In this document: positions 22,623-30,751 of the stretch, in pieces
How the letters are laid out: every line of letters begins with the position of its first letter
Numbering within the stretch: position 1 is the first letter of the stretch
Assembly (NCBI GenBank): GCA_030849075.1
Contig: JASAOO010003533.1
Span: 1 to 64,000 of the forward strand
Source: Zelonia costaricensis
Taxonomy: Eukaryota > Euglenozoa > Kinetoplastea > Trypanosomatida > Trypanosomatidae
Direction of reading: 5' to 3'
DNA: 64,000 nt
Notes under the pieces: model-generated
The model's input: the letters and a program-made list of their open reading frames with translations, nothing else
What the model was told of the DNA's origin: nothing
Databases searched by the model: none
Made by a program: the position numbers and the translations under genes

Positions 22623-23588
22623 CTAAAAGGCGAGGTCGCTCACAATCTTGCCGTAGCCATCAAACGGGTAGTCGATGACAACGCAGCCCTCGGCAACGTC
22701 CCCGATGCCGCTGTACAGGTTGCACTTGCCGTCGTCGCGCATTTCGATGCCGGAGACAAAGGCGCAGTCGGCCAAGCGCGGCAGCTTCGGCGTGCAGGGC
22801 GGGAAGCAGCCCTTCGTACCGATGATCTTGAAGTCATACACGTCGTACGTCTCGGGATCGAATATGAAGGAGGTGCACACGTAGATGCGGAGCTGGGTGT
22901 CCTTCTCCTGGTCCAGGAGGTAGCCGTGGTGCGAAATGCAGCCCAGCATCCCTGACGAGAGCAGGTACACCTGGTTCGGGCCGCCCCACGCGTCACCAAA
23001 CGAGCGGTGGTTGATCAGCTTCGCTGAGTTGATCACCTCCACGGTGAGGTCCTCGATCTTGTCGATGGTGGTGAAGCCGGTGAGGCACGAGCCCTCCGTG
23101 CGAAAGTGCGTGAACACTCCAATCTTGCCGTCCGCCAGCTCGACCAGGCGGATGTCCTTCATCTTCGACGGGCCGGAGGAGAAGTACTTGAGGTTGAGCG
23201 GGGAGCCGCGGTAGAACTCGCATCGGTAGTCCGCCACCTTGCCGCCGTTCTTGGTCACGTGCGTGCCTCCAAAGACCATCTCCCCGTGAATCTTCACGAC
23301 AAACGGATCCTCCAGGTTGTACGTGATGGACTCGGGGTGGCGCCGGTAGCGGTGCTCCCCAACCTTTTCGAAGAGAACGCTGTTCGAGTGCACCCACTCG
23401 TCGTTCTTCTCGACGCGCCCGAAAATGTACGTTTTGCCCTCGTATGTGAATGGGACAGAGCAGTTGTAGACGTCGTATCCGTTGACGCCCTCGAAAGTGA
23501 GAATCGTTTTGTCGTAGATCTTCCGCTCCCGCTCGAACGCCTCCTTCGCGGGGATAAGCGAGCAGGGCTTAGTGTTTAGAAGCCCCAT
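22623..23588 (-). CDS. MTP: MTP-F: divergent GT108 enzyme, possible N-myristoylation
   Basis: 321 residues and the most divergent copy. The fold landmarks remain: YNCSVPF (41-47), LEDP with D94, [27 protein letters not shown]. Several otherwise conserved positions differ: FEKVGEHRY replaces [18 protein letters not shown] replaces GPDxMKDIR, WGGPNQ replaces [18 protein letters not shown] replaces SGIVMR(D/E)DGKCD, and YPFDGYG replaces YPFEGHG. By SHHGY and [11 protein letters not shown] it belongs to class 3 with C and G. The N terminus MGLLNTKPC has Gly2 and Thr6, a possible myristoylation site, with Cys9 available for palmitoylation. The substitutions suggest altered substrate use, but this is inference. 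Confidence 0.88.
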   Translation of the reverse strand: MGLLNTKPCSLIPAKEAFERERKIYDKTILTFEGVNGYDVYNCSVPFTYEGKTYIFGRVEKNDEWVHSNSVLFEKVGEHRYRRHPESITYNLEDPFVVKIHGEMVFGGTHVTKNGGKVADYRCEFYRGSPLNLKYFSSGPSKMKDIRLVELADGKIGVFTHFRTEGSCLTGFTTIDKIEDLTVEVINSAKLINHRSFGDAWGGPNQVYLLSSGMLGCISHHGYLLDQEKDTQLRIYVCTSFIFDPETYDVYDFKIIGTKGCFPPCTPKLPRLADCAFVSGIEMRDDGKCNLYSGIGDVAEGCVVIDYPFDGYGKIVSDLAF

Positions 23589-25173
23589 CCTTCTGCCCTG
23601 TCGCTGAAAGCAGTGTTTTTACTGTTTTTTTTTTGGTGGTGGAGGTTTGTGTGCCTGGAGGGTGGGTGATAGGGGTTCTTCGCTCTCGCTCGCTTCGCTT
23701 GCGTTCTTTTGAGGGCGTTGCACACCTGGTTGCTACCGCGATTGAGGCCACAAGCTGGAGTGACCAAGCAACAGGAAGCGTGAATGGCAACTGCAAAGGT
23801 GGCCAACGTGCACGTGAAAGAGCCGGGGAGAGAAAAGATGCGGCGTCGGGACAGCAATAGATAAGGTGAAGCAGCGTTGCATGGGTTACGGTGCCGAGGC
23901 TTTTGACTGCGAGCCGATGCGTCACGCCAAGCACCGGCCAGAAACTTTTTTTTTTCAGACTGACACAACGAGATGAGCGAGGACCGCGCACTCGGGCGTC
24001 CGACTGCCTTGGTCTCTTCCTTCATCTCGCCGTGGCTCTGACTTGGTGGGGAATATGTGAGGCCTTTCATGGCACCACGCCACCACGTCTCTTCCCCTCT
24101 GTGCAGTCAGAGGGCGAGCCGCCCTGTCATGGCTGCACCCCTGCTCTACGCACCAAACGAGCACCCACCCATTAGCTAATATCGCCGGCTGCCCACAGCC
24201 TGTTTTCTTCTCTGCCGCTGCTGCTGTCGTGCTCTTTTTGTTGTTGTTGTCGTCTTAGCTGTTCGCGAATTCAATGCGTATGCTTCACGGAAAGGGAGCA
24301 CTGAGAGAGAAATAGAAAGCCACCGAGACACGGCGATGGGTTCCGTCACGCAGAAAAGAGGGTGAAAAGGCAGAGTGCCCTGCACAGCACTTCGCTGTGC
24401 CGGCTGGAACAGGCAAGGCAGGAGCTGAATTGTACTCGAGGCATGAAGGGGCAAGACAGGCCGGCAAAAAGAAAGTTGAGTTGAGACGAAGGTGCCCCGC
24501 GCGGCACCCGGCTGCGTCGCCGCTAAAGCTTGCAAGAATTGAGGCCTGAAAAGAACACCCTTGGCACACGCAAGAAGAAGAAAGGGGAGTAAAAGACCGC
24601 AGGGCAGTTTTTTTTGTGTGTGTTCTCCAAGTCCAAACACGGAAGGTCCCTGCCGCGGCTTGCCGGTCGGTGGGGAAAGGGCACGTCAAACAGAGTTATT
24701 TGAGCGGGGCAACAAAATGCGGGTGCGCTAGACGGCAAGATATAGAGCCCGCAAGGTGAACACAAAAAAAAAGAGGAAGCACACACAGAGAAGCGGAGCA
24801 CACACAAGACAAAAGTGGAGGGAAGCGAGGTGGCACGCGCGGCGCTTGATGCCACAGGTCACAGCACACATATACGTCACAAAAGCTTTTTTTTCTCTTC
24901 AAAGGGGCTGGGGAAACCAAGCACCTTTCTCCGTTGGCGGCGAATATAGGAACACGAAAAAAAAAACCTCGGGGCAGAGAACACATACTGGGAGGGAGAA
25001 GGGTGCGATTTACTATCAAGCTTCATTGCGGCAAGGAAGAGCGAGATGAACAGAATGGCGTTTCCGTTTTTCTTTTCAGCTTTTCCTTCGGTGTTTTTCG
25101 TTCTTGTTATTGTCGCCATCCTCGTCGCCGCTGTGAGCAAACATCGCGACTGTTGTTCGTCGGTCCCTTCACC
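23589..25173. other. Spacer between MTP-G and MTP-F
   Basis: No gene seen. It is less GC-rich than the spacers further left. T runs occur on plus near 23620-23634 and 24607-24614, with short TG (24616-24624) and CA (24780-24790) tracts. Confidence 0.5.
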
Positions 25174-26160
25174 TCAGAACTCCAGGTCGTCGGCGATAGA
25201 GCCGTGGCCCTCGAACGGGTAGTCGATCACCATGCGGCCCTCCCGCGTGTCGCCGATGCCGCTGTACAGGTCGCACTTGCCATCCTCGCGCATGACAATA
25301 CCGGAGACGAAGGCGCAGTCAACGAGCTTCGGGGCCTTTGGCGGGAACTCTGGGAAGCAGTTCTTTGTGCCGAGGATCTTGTAGTCGTAGCACTTGTTTG
25401 TCGACGGTTCGTAGACGAAGGACGTGATGCAGTACACGTTGATGGTCTCGCCGTTGGCGTCCTTGTCGAGGTAGCCGTGGTGCGAGATGCAGCCAATCTT
25501 GCCCGTGGAGAGGAGGTAGGGCTGGTTGACGCCACCCCACGCGTCGCCGAAAAGCGTGTGGTCGATGGGCTTCGCGGCGTCGATGATTTGTGAGCAGAGG
25601 TCGTCGAGGCTGTTGATCGTGATGAAGCCCGTAATGCAGGTGGTGCTTGTCTTGTGGTGCGAGAAGATGCCAATCTTGCCGTCGGCGAGGCCGACGAGAC
25701 GAATATCCTTCATCTTCTTCGGGCCAGAGGTGAAGTAGTGGAGGTCGTCGACGCTGCCGCGGAAAAAGTCACAGAAATAGTCGCACACCCTGCCATGGTC
25801 CTTGGTGACGCGCACGCCGCCGAAGAGCATCTCGCCCTGAATCTTGACCACAAACGGGTCCTCCAGCTGCCACTGCATGGCGTACTCGACGAGCGTGTAC
25901 TCGTCGTGGCCGGTTTGCCGGAAGAGCCGCACGAACGAGTTCACCCACTCGTGGCGGCGCTCAACGCGGCCAAAGACGTGGTAAACGCCGTTCACCTTGA
26001 ATGGAACAGAGCAGTTGTACACGTCGTGCGTGTCCAAGCCCTTGAAGGTGAGGTAGGTCGCCTCCTGGATCACCTTGGTCCGCTCAAACTCCTTACGCTC
26101 CGCCACCATGGTGCACTCCTTCACCGCCTTCGCCGTAATCTGGGAAGATTCGGAGCCCAT
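25174..26160 (-). CDS. MTP: MTP-G: GT108 enzyme, first MTP of the array, possible N-myristoylation
   Basis: 328 residues, the longest copy because of an N-terminal extension. Landmarks are YNCSVPF (48-54), FRQTGHDEY in place of FEETGKDEF, LEDP with D101, [49 protein letters not shown] and EDGKCDLYSGIGD. In the C-terminal half it is closest to MTP-C (VYCITSFVY, class 3). The start MGSESSQ offers Gly2 and Ser6, a plausible myristoylation motif. It is the MTP nearest the promoter-proximal switch region, so it is transcribed first. It ends in LEF. Enzymatic subtype cannot be read from sequence. Confidence 0.9.
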   Translation of the reverse strand: MGSESSQITAKAVKECTMVAERKEFERTKVIQEATYLTFKGLDTHDVYNCSVPFKVNGVYHVFGRVERRHEWVNSFVRLFRQTGHDEYTLVEYAMQWQLEDPFVVKIQGEMLFGGVRVTKDHGRVCDYFCDFFRGSVDDLHYFTSGPKKMKDIRLVGLADGKIGIFSHHKTSTTCITGFITINSLDDLCSQIIDAAKPIDHTLFGDAWGGVNQPYLLSTGKIGCISHHGYLDKDANGETINVYCITSFVYEPSTNKCYDYKILGTKNCFPEFPPKAPKLVDCAFVSGIVMREDGKCDLYSGIGDTREGRMVIDYPFEGHGSIADDLEF

Positions 26161-27208
26161 TTTTGTTTATCTCAGCAGGAAGCAGACACGGGGAGGACCA
26201 AAAAAGTAAGGGGGAAAGCAGTGGTACAAAGAAGGTGAACAGCTGGAGAAACGCGCTAACGACTTCTGTGGATCGCTTCTTAGGAACAAAGCGGCTAACG
26301 GCAGTTTCCCACAGGATGAAAGCGCAAAAGTAGCTTTTCTTTTTTTCTGTTAATTTGTTTGTTTGCTTCACGCCGCTAGGAAAACGCGGCAGGCAGAGAA
26401 GCAGGGACAGGACAAAAAGACAACAAGGGTATCTCTTTTTTATTTTTTCGGGTGAGAGCAGAAAAAGCAAACGTTTTGCAGAGAGTGAGTCAGCGGTTGG
26501 GACGCGGGGCGGCGTCGAAACACAAAACAAGACGGAAAGGTATGTGTCGCGGAAGAAACGAGAAGGAGAGCCGGAGGAAGGGAAGGAGCGAGAGTGATGA
26601 TAACACGGGAAAAAGGTTGACACGCACACACGAGAAGTCTTACAGCTCTTCAAAAAACAAATCACGAGAAAGTGGGGGAGTCGAGTAAGAGAAAAGTGGG
26701 AAAAGGGGACTATCAAAATAAAGAGCTTTTGATGGATCGTTTTTTTTTTTTTTCTAATGCGTTGCAGCGTGCGTTGAAGCTGCAGGTTTTTGTTTTGCAG
26801 AGTGTGTGAAGAGAGGGAGGCCAAACGCGTTTTTTTTTTTTTACAGCAAAAGTAAATACAAGAGCAAAAGCGGTGAAAGCGCAAACGAAGTTGTGGGTGA
26901 AAGGGATTACTGCCACGCCTACCAACATTTTCCTTCTTTCGCGTTGCGGGGATTGTTCCAGGACATATGGAAACTGGGGAGAAGTGCTGCGGTTTTTCTT
27001 CTTTGTTGCGTCTTCACCGGACATTTGGGAGCCCACGTGCCCAATTGCAAAACAGGGAATTACGAGAACAAAAACAGCATAGCAGCCACTTACAGCGTCA
27101 AACAGCTTTCTGCGCCAGTGAAGGGGCGCCGTGATTTATGAGTTTTTGCGAGCCTTCTTTCGAAGCAAATTGTCCGTGCTCAAGTTTGCATCGTTCACGC
27201 GCTGGCTG
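26161..27208. other. AT-richer spacer beside the divergent switch region
   Basis: No gene seen. This stretch is visibly richer in A and T than the rest of the window, with T or A runs near 26340-26348, 26740-26753 and 26830-26843. It separates the methyltransferase stop from MTP-G. Confidence 0.55.
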
Positions 27209-27958
27209 CTAAGTCTCGACTCTGGTTTTGATCAAGAGCACAACGTCGGCGGCGGCGAAGCGGAGCTCGCAGCTTTCGCCGCGCTGCGGGAGTACGCCGG
27301 CGAGCCAGCGAAAAGAGTCTTCGTGAAAGAAAGCGATGTGGGTTGGATCGCGGATGTAGTGCCAGTTGCGGAACTTCTCTAAGGTTCCGTGGACGCGCTT
27401 GGTCATGACGACAAGGACGCCGCCGTCCTCACACAGGCACTGCCACAGCGTGCGAAAAACTGACAGTGGGTGGTGCAGATGCTCGGCCACCTCGGTGGCT
27501 GTGATGAACGTGTACGCATGATGGCGGCGCAGATACTTGTCGCCCTCGGGAAAGTAGTACAAGTCGTACACGTCGACGTCGTACCGATACGGCTCTGCGG
27601 CAAGCATGCTGGCCAGCACCGGGGATGGCCCGCAGCCAAAGTCGAGGCCACGGCACGGCAACTGGGCTGCTGCGCTGCGCTGGCGCTGGGTGCTGGAAAG
27701 ATACTCGGCCAGCGGTGCGGCGGCCCGCGAGAGAAATGCTTTGTAACCGGCGTCGCCCGGGGCGTTTTCGTGCAAGTCGTACACGGCTTTTTCGTCGGCG
27801 CTCGGTAGGACGAAGCGGTCGGGCACAAAAACTAACGAGCACGTTGAGCACTGATAGTAGGCCCGCTTCTTGTCAGCGTGAAAGAAGGTCGCCCTATCGG
27901 AGCTGCACAGTCGACACACCTCCGTGGAGGCGTTGGGTGGGGTTTCCGCCGGGTTCAT
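27209..27958 (-). CDS. Bacterial-type class I SAM-dependent methyltransferase with N-terminal zinc ribbon
   Basis: 249 residues. A four-cysteine zinc ribbon comes first (C15-x2-C18 and C37-x2-C40), then a class I Rossmann methyltransferase core. Motif I is LDFGCGP (105-111), an acidic region VDVYDLYYFPEGD follows, then TEVAEHL (155-161) and W.YIRDPTHIAFF (199-211). This layout matches bacterial Methyltransf_23 proteins more than typical eukaryotic ones. The substrate is unknown. It is the first protein gene of the minus-strand unit, about 300 nt from the tRNA-Asn gene. The pyrimidine tract upstream on the sense strand, followed by AG before the ATG, fits trans-splicing. Horizontal origin is suggested but not shown. 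Confidence 0.85.
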   Translation of the reverse strand: MNPAETPPNASTEVCRLCSSDRATFFHADKKRAYYQCSTCSLVFVPDRFVLPSADEKAVYDLHENAPGDAGYKAFLSRAAAPLAEYLSSTQRQRSAAAQLPCRGLDFGCGPSPVLASMLAAEPYRYDVDVYDLYYFPEGDKYLRRHHAYTFITATEVAEHLHHPLSVFRTLWQCLCEDGGVLVVMTKRVHGTLEKFRNWHYIRDPTHIAFFHEDSFRWLAGVLPQRGESCELRFAAADVVLLIKTRVET

Positions 27959-28261
27959 GATCGTGGAAGGTGCTCTGCTAGAGCGCGGTAGGTGGAAGCA
28001 GAGCGAGATGGGGAGGGGGGGATTTCTGTGCTGGGTGTGGAGTGGGACTGCGCTCTGCAGGTGGCGAACACGGAGAGCGAAGCGTTTTGGAAGGAGTTGA
28101 GAGTAGCAGAGCCGGGGAGGCGCAAGGGGGTGGAAGTGCCAGCGACGAGGTCGTGCACTGTGGGATTCTGGTGGTCCCGCGTGATCAAGTGCTTCCCGTC
28201 GGCGACGCTGCCGCTCGCCTTCTGCAACACCACCACACCCCCGCTTTGCGATCAGATCGAT

Positions 28262-28334
28262 TCCTCCCTGGCGCAGTCGGCAGCGCGTTAGGCTGTTAAC
28301 CTACAGGTCGTTGGTTCGAATCCAACGGGAGGAG
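28262..28334 (+). tRNA. tRNA-Asn (GTT)
   Basis: 73 nt. The acceptor pairs TCCTCCC with GGGAGGA, the D stem is GCGC/GCGC and the T stem is GTTGG/CCAAC around TTCGAAT. Anticodon GTT lies in loop CTGTTAA, and the discriminator is G as usual for Asn. The outermost anticodon-stem pair appears to be a T:C mismatch. A T5 run at 28337-28341 serves as Pol III terminator. Confidence 0.95.
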
Positions 28335-28395
28335 CATTTTTCCGCCACCGCAGAATGCGCCGCTGACACGGTGGCGAAATCTCTGATTCGGACGC

Positions 28396-28466
28396 GCGCA
28401 GTTGGTCTAGTGGTAGAATTCTCGCCTGCCACGCGGGAGGCCCGGGTTCGATTCCCGGACTGCGCA
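28396..28466 (+). tRNA. tRNA-Gly (GCC)
   Basis: 71 nt. The acceptor pairs GCGCAGT with ACTGCGC, with A as discriminator. The A box region is TGGTCTAGTGGTAGAAT and the T arm is CCGGG/CCCGG around TTCGATT. Anticodon GCC lies in CTGCCAC. A T5 terminator is at 28471-28475. Confidence 0.96.
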
Positions 28467-28496
28467 AACCTTTTTCGGGCGGGCGGGCGGCGCGGC

Positions 28497-28516
28497 GCGC
28501 TTTTCGCGAAAAGCGC
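28497..28516. terminator. 20-bp perfect palindrome, possible bidirectional Pol III terminator
   Basis: GCGCTTTTCGCGAAAAGCGC is identical on both strands. It overlaps the last three nucleotides of the minus-strand tRNA-Lys and lies 30 nt past tRNA-Gly. It gives a T4 run in each direction, plus a potential hairpin. Confidence 0.6.
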
Positions 28517-28586
28517 ACTCCGTGGGGATCGAACCCACGACCACACGGTTAAGAGCCGTGCGCTCTACCGACTGAGCTAGGAATGC
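28514..28586 (-). tRNA. tRNA-Lys (CTT)
   Basis: 73 nt on minus. The acceptor pairs GCATTCC with GGAGTGC, with one T:G wobble, and the discriminator is G. D arm GCTC/GAGC, anticodon stem CACGG/CCGTG with CTT in CTCTTAA, T arm GTGGG/CCCAC around TTCGATC. It is convergent with tRNA-Gly; T4 follows directly within the palindrome. Confidence 0.96.
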
Positions 28587-28756
28587 TACGCTGCCACGAC
28601 GAATAGGTATCCTCACGAATCTAAAGAGCTCTGAAGCGATGCGTGCGCGAAGGGGGGGGGAAGTCGGGCCGCTGCTTTTAAGAAGTCTGAGGGGCGCCCC
28701 ATACACGTGTTCACTGGGTGTGGGGTGCGGTGCAGGACGCCTTGGACTCTGCAACC

Positions 28757-29023
28757 ATGGCCACAGCGGTGCCGGTGCTGGAAACAAGCGCTTTGCTCAG
28801 TTGTGTCCGCATCTTCAAGCGGCTCTGGTTCGAGGCGGTCGGCGAAAACGAGAAAGAGAGATTTGTGGACGACTTCGTGCGCTGCCGCGCTGCACGCTGC
28901 CAGAACAACTGCTTCTCTCCACAACACCATCCCCACCTTGTCTTAGTTTTTTCGTGCCTCACCGGCCAGTACAAACCCACAAAGTACCTCACCACAATTG
29001 CGACCCCGCATGGGGGGCACTAA
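28757..29023 (+). CDS. Possible small protein in the switch region (uncertain)
   Basis: An 88-residue frame beginning MATAVPVLETS with a favourable ACCATGG context. It has a fairly ordinary composition and a cysteine cluster, C-x3-C-x3-C, near its middle. No family recognised. There is no clear pyrimidine tract upstream for trans-splicing, and it lies in the predicted transcription start region, so it may be a chance frame. Confidence 0.25.
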   Translation: MATAVPVLETSALLSCVRIFKRLWFEAVGENEKERFVDDFVRCRAARCQNNCFSPQHHPHLVLVFSCLTGQYKPTKYLTTIATPHGGH

Positions 29024-29030
29024 ACACCTA

Positions 29031-29048
29031 GTCTCTTTTCTTGTCTAG
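29031..29048 (+). promoter_or_regulatory. Candidate spliced-leader acceptor for the 29049 gene
   Basis: A pyrimidine tract runs to a TAG at 29046-29048 immediately before the ATG. If used, the native 5' UTR would be zero and the spliced leader itself would form it. Another AG near 29030 is an alternative. Confidence 0.35.
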
Positions 29049-29762
29049 ATGGTGCTCCGGTATTATAGATGGCTTCCCCTCGAATTAGAGCCCGACTACA
29101 TGGACGGCTACACGTGCGACCACTGCCACCGTGACTTTCTCGAAGCCCCGTTTTACCACGAAGAGGCAACCGGCACAGACTACTGCGTGCAGTGCGGCGC
29201 CGACGCCGGTTACACACCTTTTAGCGGGCTGGTGGCGTCCCTGCTGTTCAGCAGCCGCGACGAGACCCTGCGCGACGCAGACAGCAACGCAATCGCGCTC
29301 TTCGCCTACAAGCTCGACGCGCAAACGGTGGGCATCTACTTCGCAAACACATCCAACGTGCTTGTCCATTTGCAGATGACCGGCGCCGTTCGCGACGCGA
29401 TCGTGTGCACGTTCGAGAATTCGACGCTGGCTTCGCGGCTCCGCATCTCAGCCGCTGATGTTGCTCGGCGCTTTCCATGGCTCGGCGCCGGTATTGCCGC
29501 CATCTTTGATCTCGAAATCCGTCTCCACGGACTGCCCACCGTCCCAGTTCCAATGGATGACGTGTGCGTCCTCGCCTACGACGCCGATGACGACCACATC
29601 GAAATTCGTCTAACCGACTCCTTTTCGCAGCTACTGGATGTCCGGGCAGGGCGCGAGCTTGTTGTCAAGAGCGGCACAGTTACTTGCGCCTTCGCCGCTG
29701 AGGAGGTAGATGATTTCACCAAAAGCGAGGCAACTTTGCTGCTACGCAAACTCACCGCGTGA
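29049..29762 (+). CDS. Hypothetical protein with two-CxxC zinc-binding N terminus
   Basis: 237 residues, the first clear protein gene of the plus-strand unit. Residues 20-50 carry C23-x2-C26 and C46-x2-C49, separated by 19 residues with nearby His, a likely single-zinc ribbon. The remaining 180 residues are a mixed alpha/beta sequence with no transmembrane segment or coiled coil, and I recognise no fold in them. No N-terminal targeting signal is evident. It could be a kinetoplastid-specific nucleic-acid- or protein-binding factor, but no function is supported by the sequence. Confidence 0.75.
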   Translation: MVLRYYRWLPLELEPDYMDGYTCDHCHRDFLEAPFYHEEATGTDYCVQCGADAGYTPFSGLVASLLFSSRDETLRDADSNAIALFAYKLDAQTVGIYFANTSNVLVHLQMTGAVRDAIVCTFENSTLASRLRISAADVARRFPWLGAGIAAIFDLEIRLHGLPTVPVPMDDVCVLAYDADDDHIEIRLTDSFSQLLDVRAGRELVVKSGTVTCAFAAEEVDDFTKSEATLLLRKLTA

Positions 29763-30340
29763 CGCATCGAACACAGAGCAGATCCGAATTGTGACGAACG
29801 GATTCAGCGGCGCGCCTGCACTTCCGCCGCGGGCTTGCATTTGTGGGGAAGAGCGTGGCTTTTGCTTTTTTTTTTTTCTCTCGAGGCCGCAACCGGTGTG
29901 CTGAGGACGCTTCGCATAGACGAGATGAAACCGCCATAGACGGCGACGCCTCCGTGTGAGCCACGGCGTGCATGTGTACCATGATCTTCTCAAGCGACAG
30001 AAGCACAATTACGATGAGCTCACAGGGGGCTTTGTGGCGACGGCGCTGCCACTCGGCCTCATTTTTGTGTGTCTAGTAGGAACGGGTGCTTGTGTGCTCT
30101 GAGCTGGAACCAAGCTGTTCCGCCGCCGCTTCTTTGTCGACGTGAGGAGGCAAACCCGCGTCCTATGTATCGCCTGAGGGTACCACGGTGGCTCGTCGCA
30201 CTTTTTCTCGCTCGTTTCCCCCTCGACTCTGCCCCGCCTACTTTTTTCACCGCCGCAGTCACTTAACCGCGGGCTTTCCCTTTCTACACACACTCAGCAC
30301 ATTGTATCTTGCTAGCCCTCTTCCAGCTGCCTCCAGCGCC
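29763..30340. other. Spacer
   Basis: No gene. A T run near 29870-29878 and pyrimidine-rich sequence near 30230-30300 upstream of the next ATG, as expected for RNA processing signals. Confidence 0.6.
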
Positions 30341-30751
30341 ATGGCCCGCTTCGTCGCCCACCTGGCAGTGCTTCTGCTGGCGCTGCTTCTTGTTGCGCAG
30401 GCAGTAGAGGCTGACGTGGTGCTGCGGTCGTGCGACACGACGGAGTGCATCTTGAATGTCACGACGAATGCCAGCGCAAGCCGTGTGTTGCTGTTCTACG
30501 ACTCGCTGGATGTGAGCAGTGTCAAGGTGTACAACACACTCAGCCTGCTCAAGACACGGCGCACCTTCACTGTCGACGTTTTTGATATCCGCGACCCGCG
30601 CTCGGCGTGGCTGCGGTCAACGTTTGAGGTGTTCTACGCGCCGACACTGCGCTACCTGAAATGGACTTCGAGTGGCCGGAAGATACTCGACGGACACCAG
30701 ACCGTGGACTTTGGAGCAGCGGCGCTTACACAGTTTCTCGAGCGGCACTAA
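30341..30751 (+). CDS. Secreted or ER-lumenal protein, thioredoxin-fold-like without CxxC
   Basis: 136 residues. I start at MARFVAHL (30341, GCCATGG context) because it opens directly into a signal peptide (hydrophobic residues about 6-22, cleavage likely near residue 24). An upstream in-frame ATG at 30188 would bury the signal. Two N-glycosylation sequons lie at N39-V-T and N43-A-S. The body reads like a thioredoxin fold: a VLLFYDS strand, FTVDVFDIRD, then F.V...APTL with the cis-proline position, and a C-terminal helix ending QFLERH. The active-site CxxC is absent, so a redox-inactive or chaperone-like role is possible. The fold call is inference. Confidence 0.75.
   Translation: MARFVAHLAVLLLALLLVAQAVEADVVLRSCDTTECILNVTTNASASRVLLFYDSLDVSSVKVYNTLSLLKTRRTFTVDVFDIRDPRSAWLRSTFEVFYAPTLRYLKWTSSGRKILDGHQTVDFGAAALTQFLERH

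Larger units (their letters stand above)
27959..29048. other. Divergent strand-switch region (predicted transcription start region)
   Basis: Protein genes to the left are all on minus and those to the right all on plus. This interval therefore separates two divergent polycistronic units. In Leishmania such regions are known sites of bidirectional Pol II initiation and modified chromatin. It carries three tRNA genes. Purine/pyrimidine bias of the plus strand changes sign across it. Confidence 0.85.
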
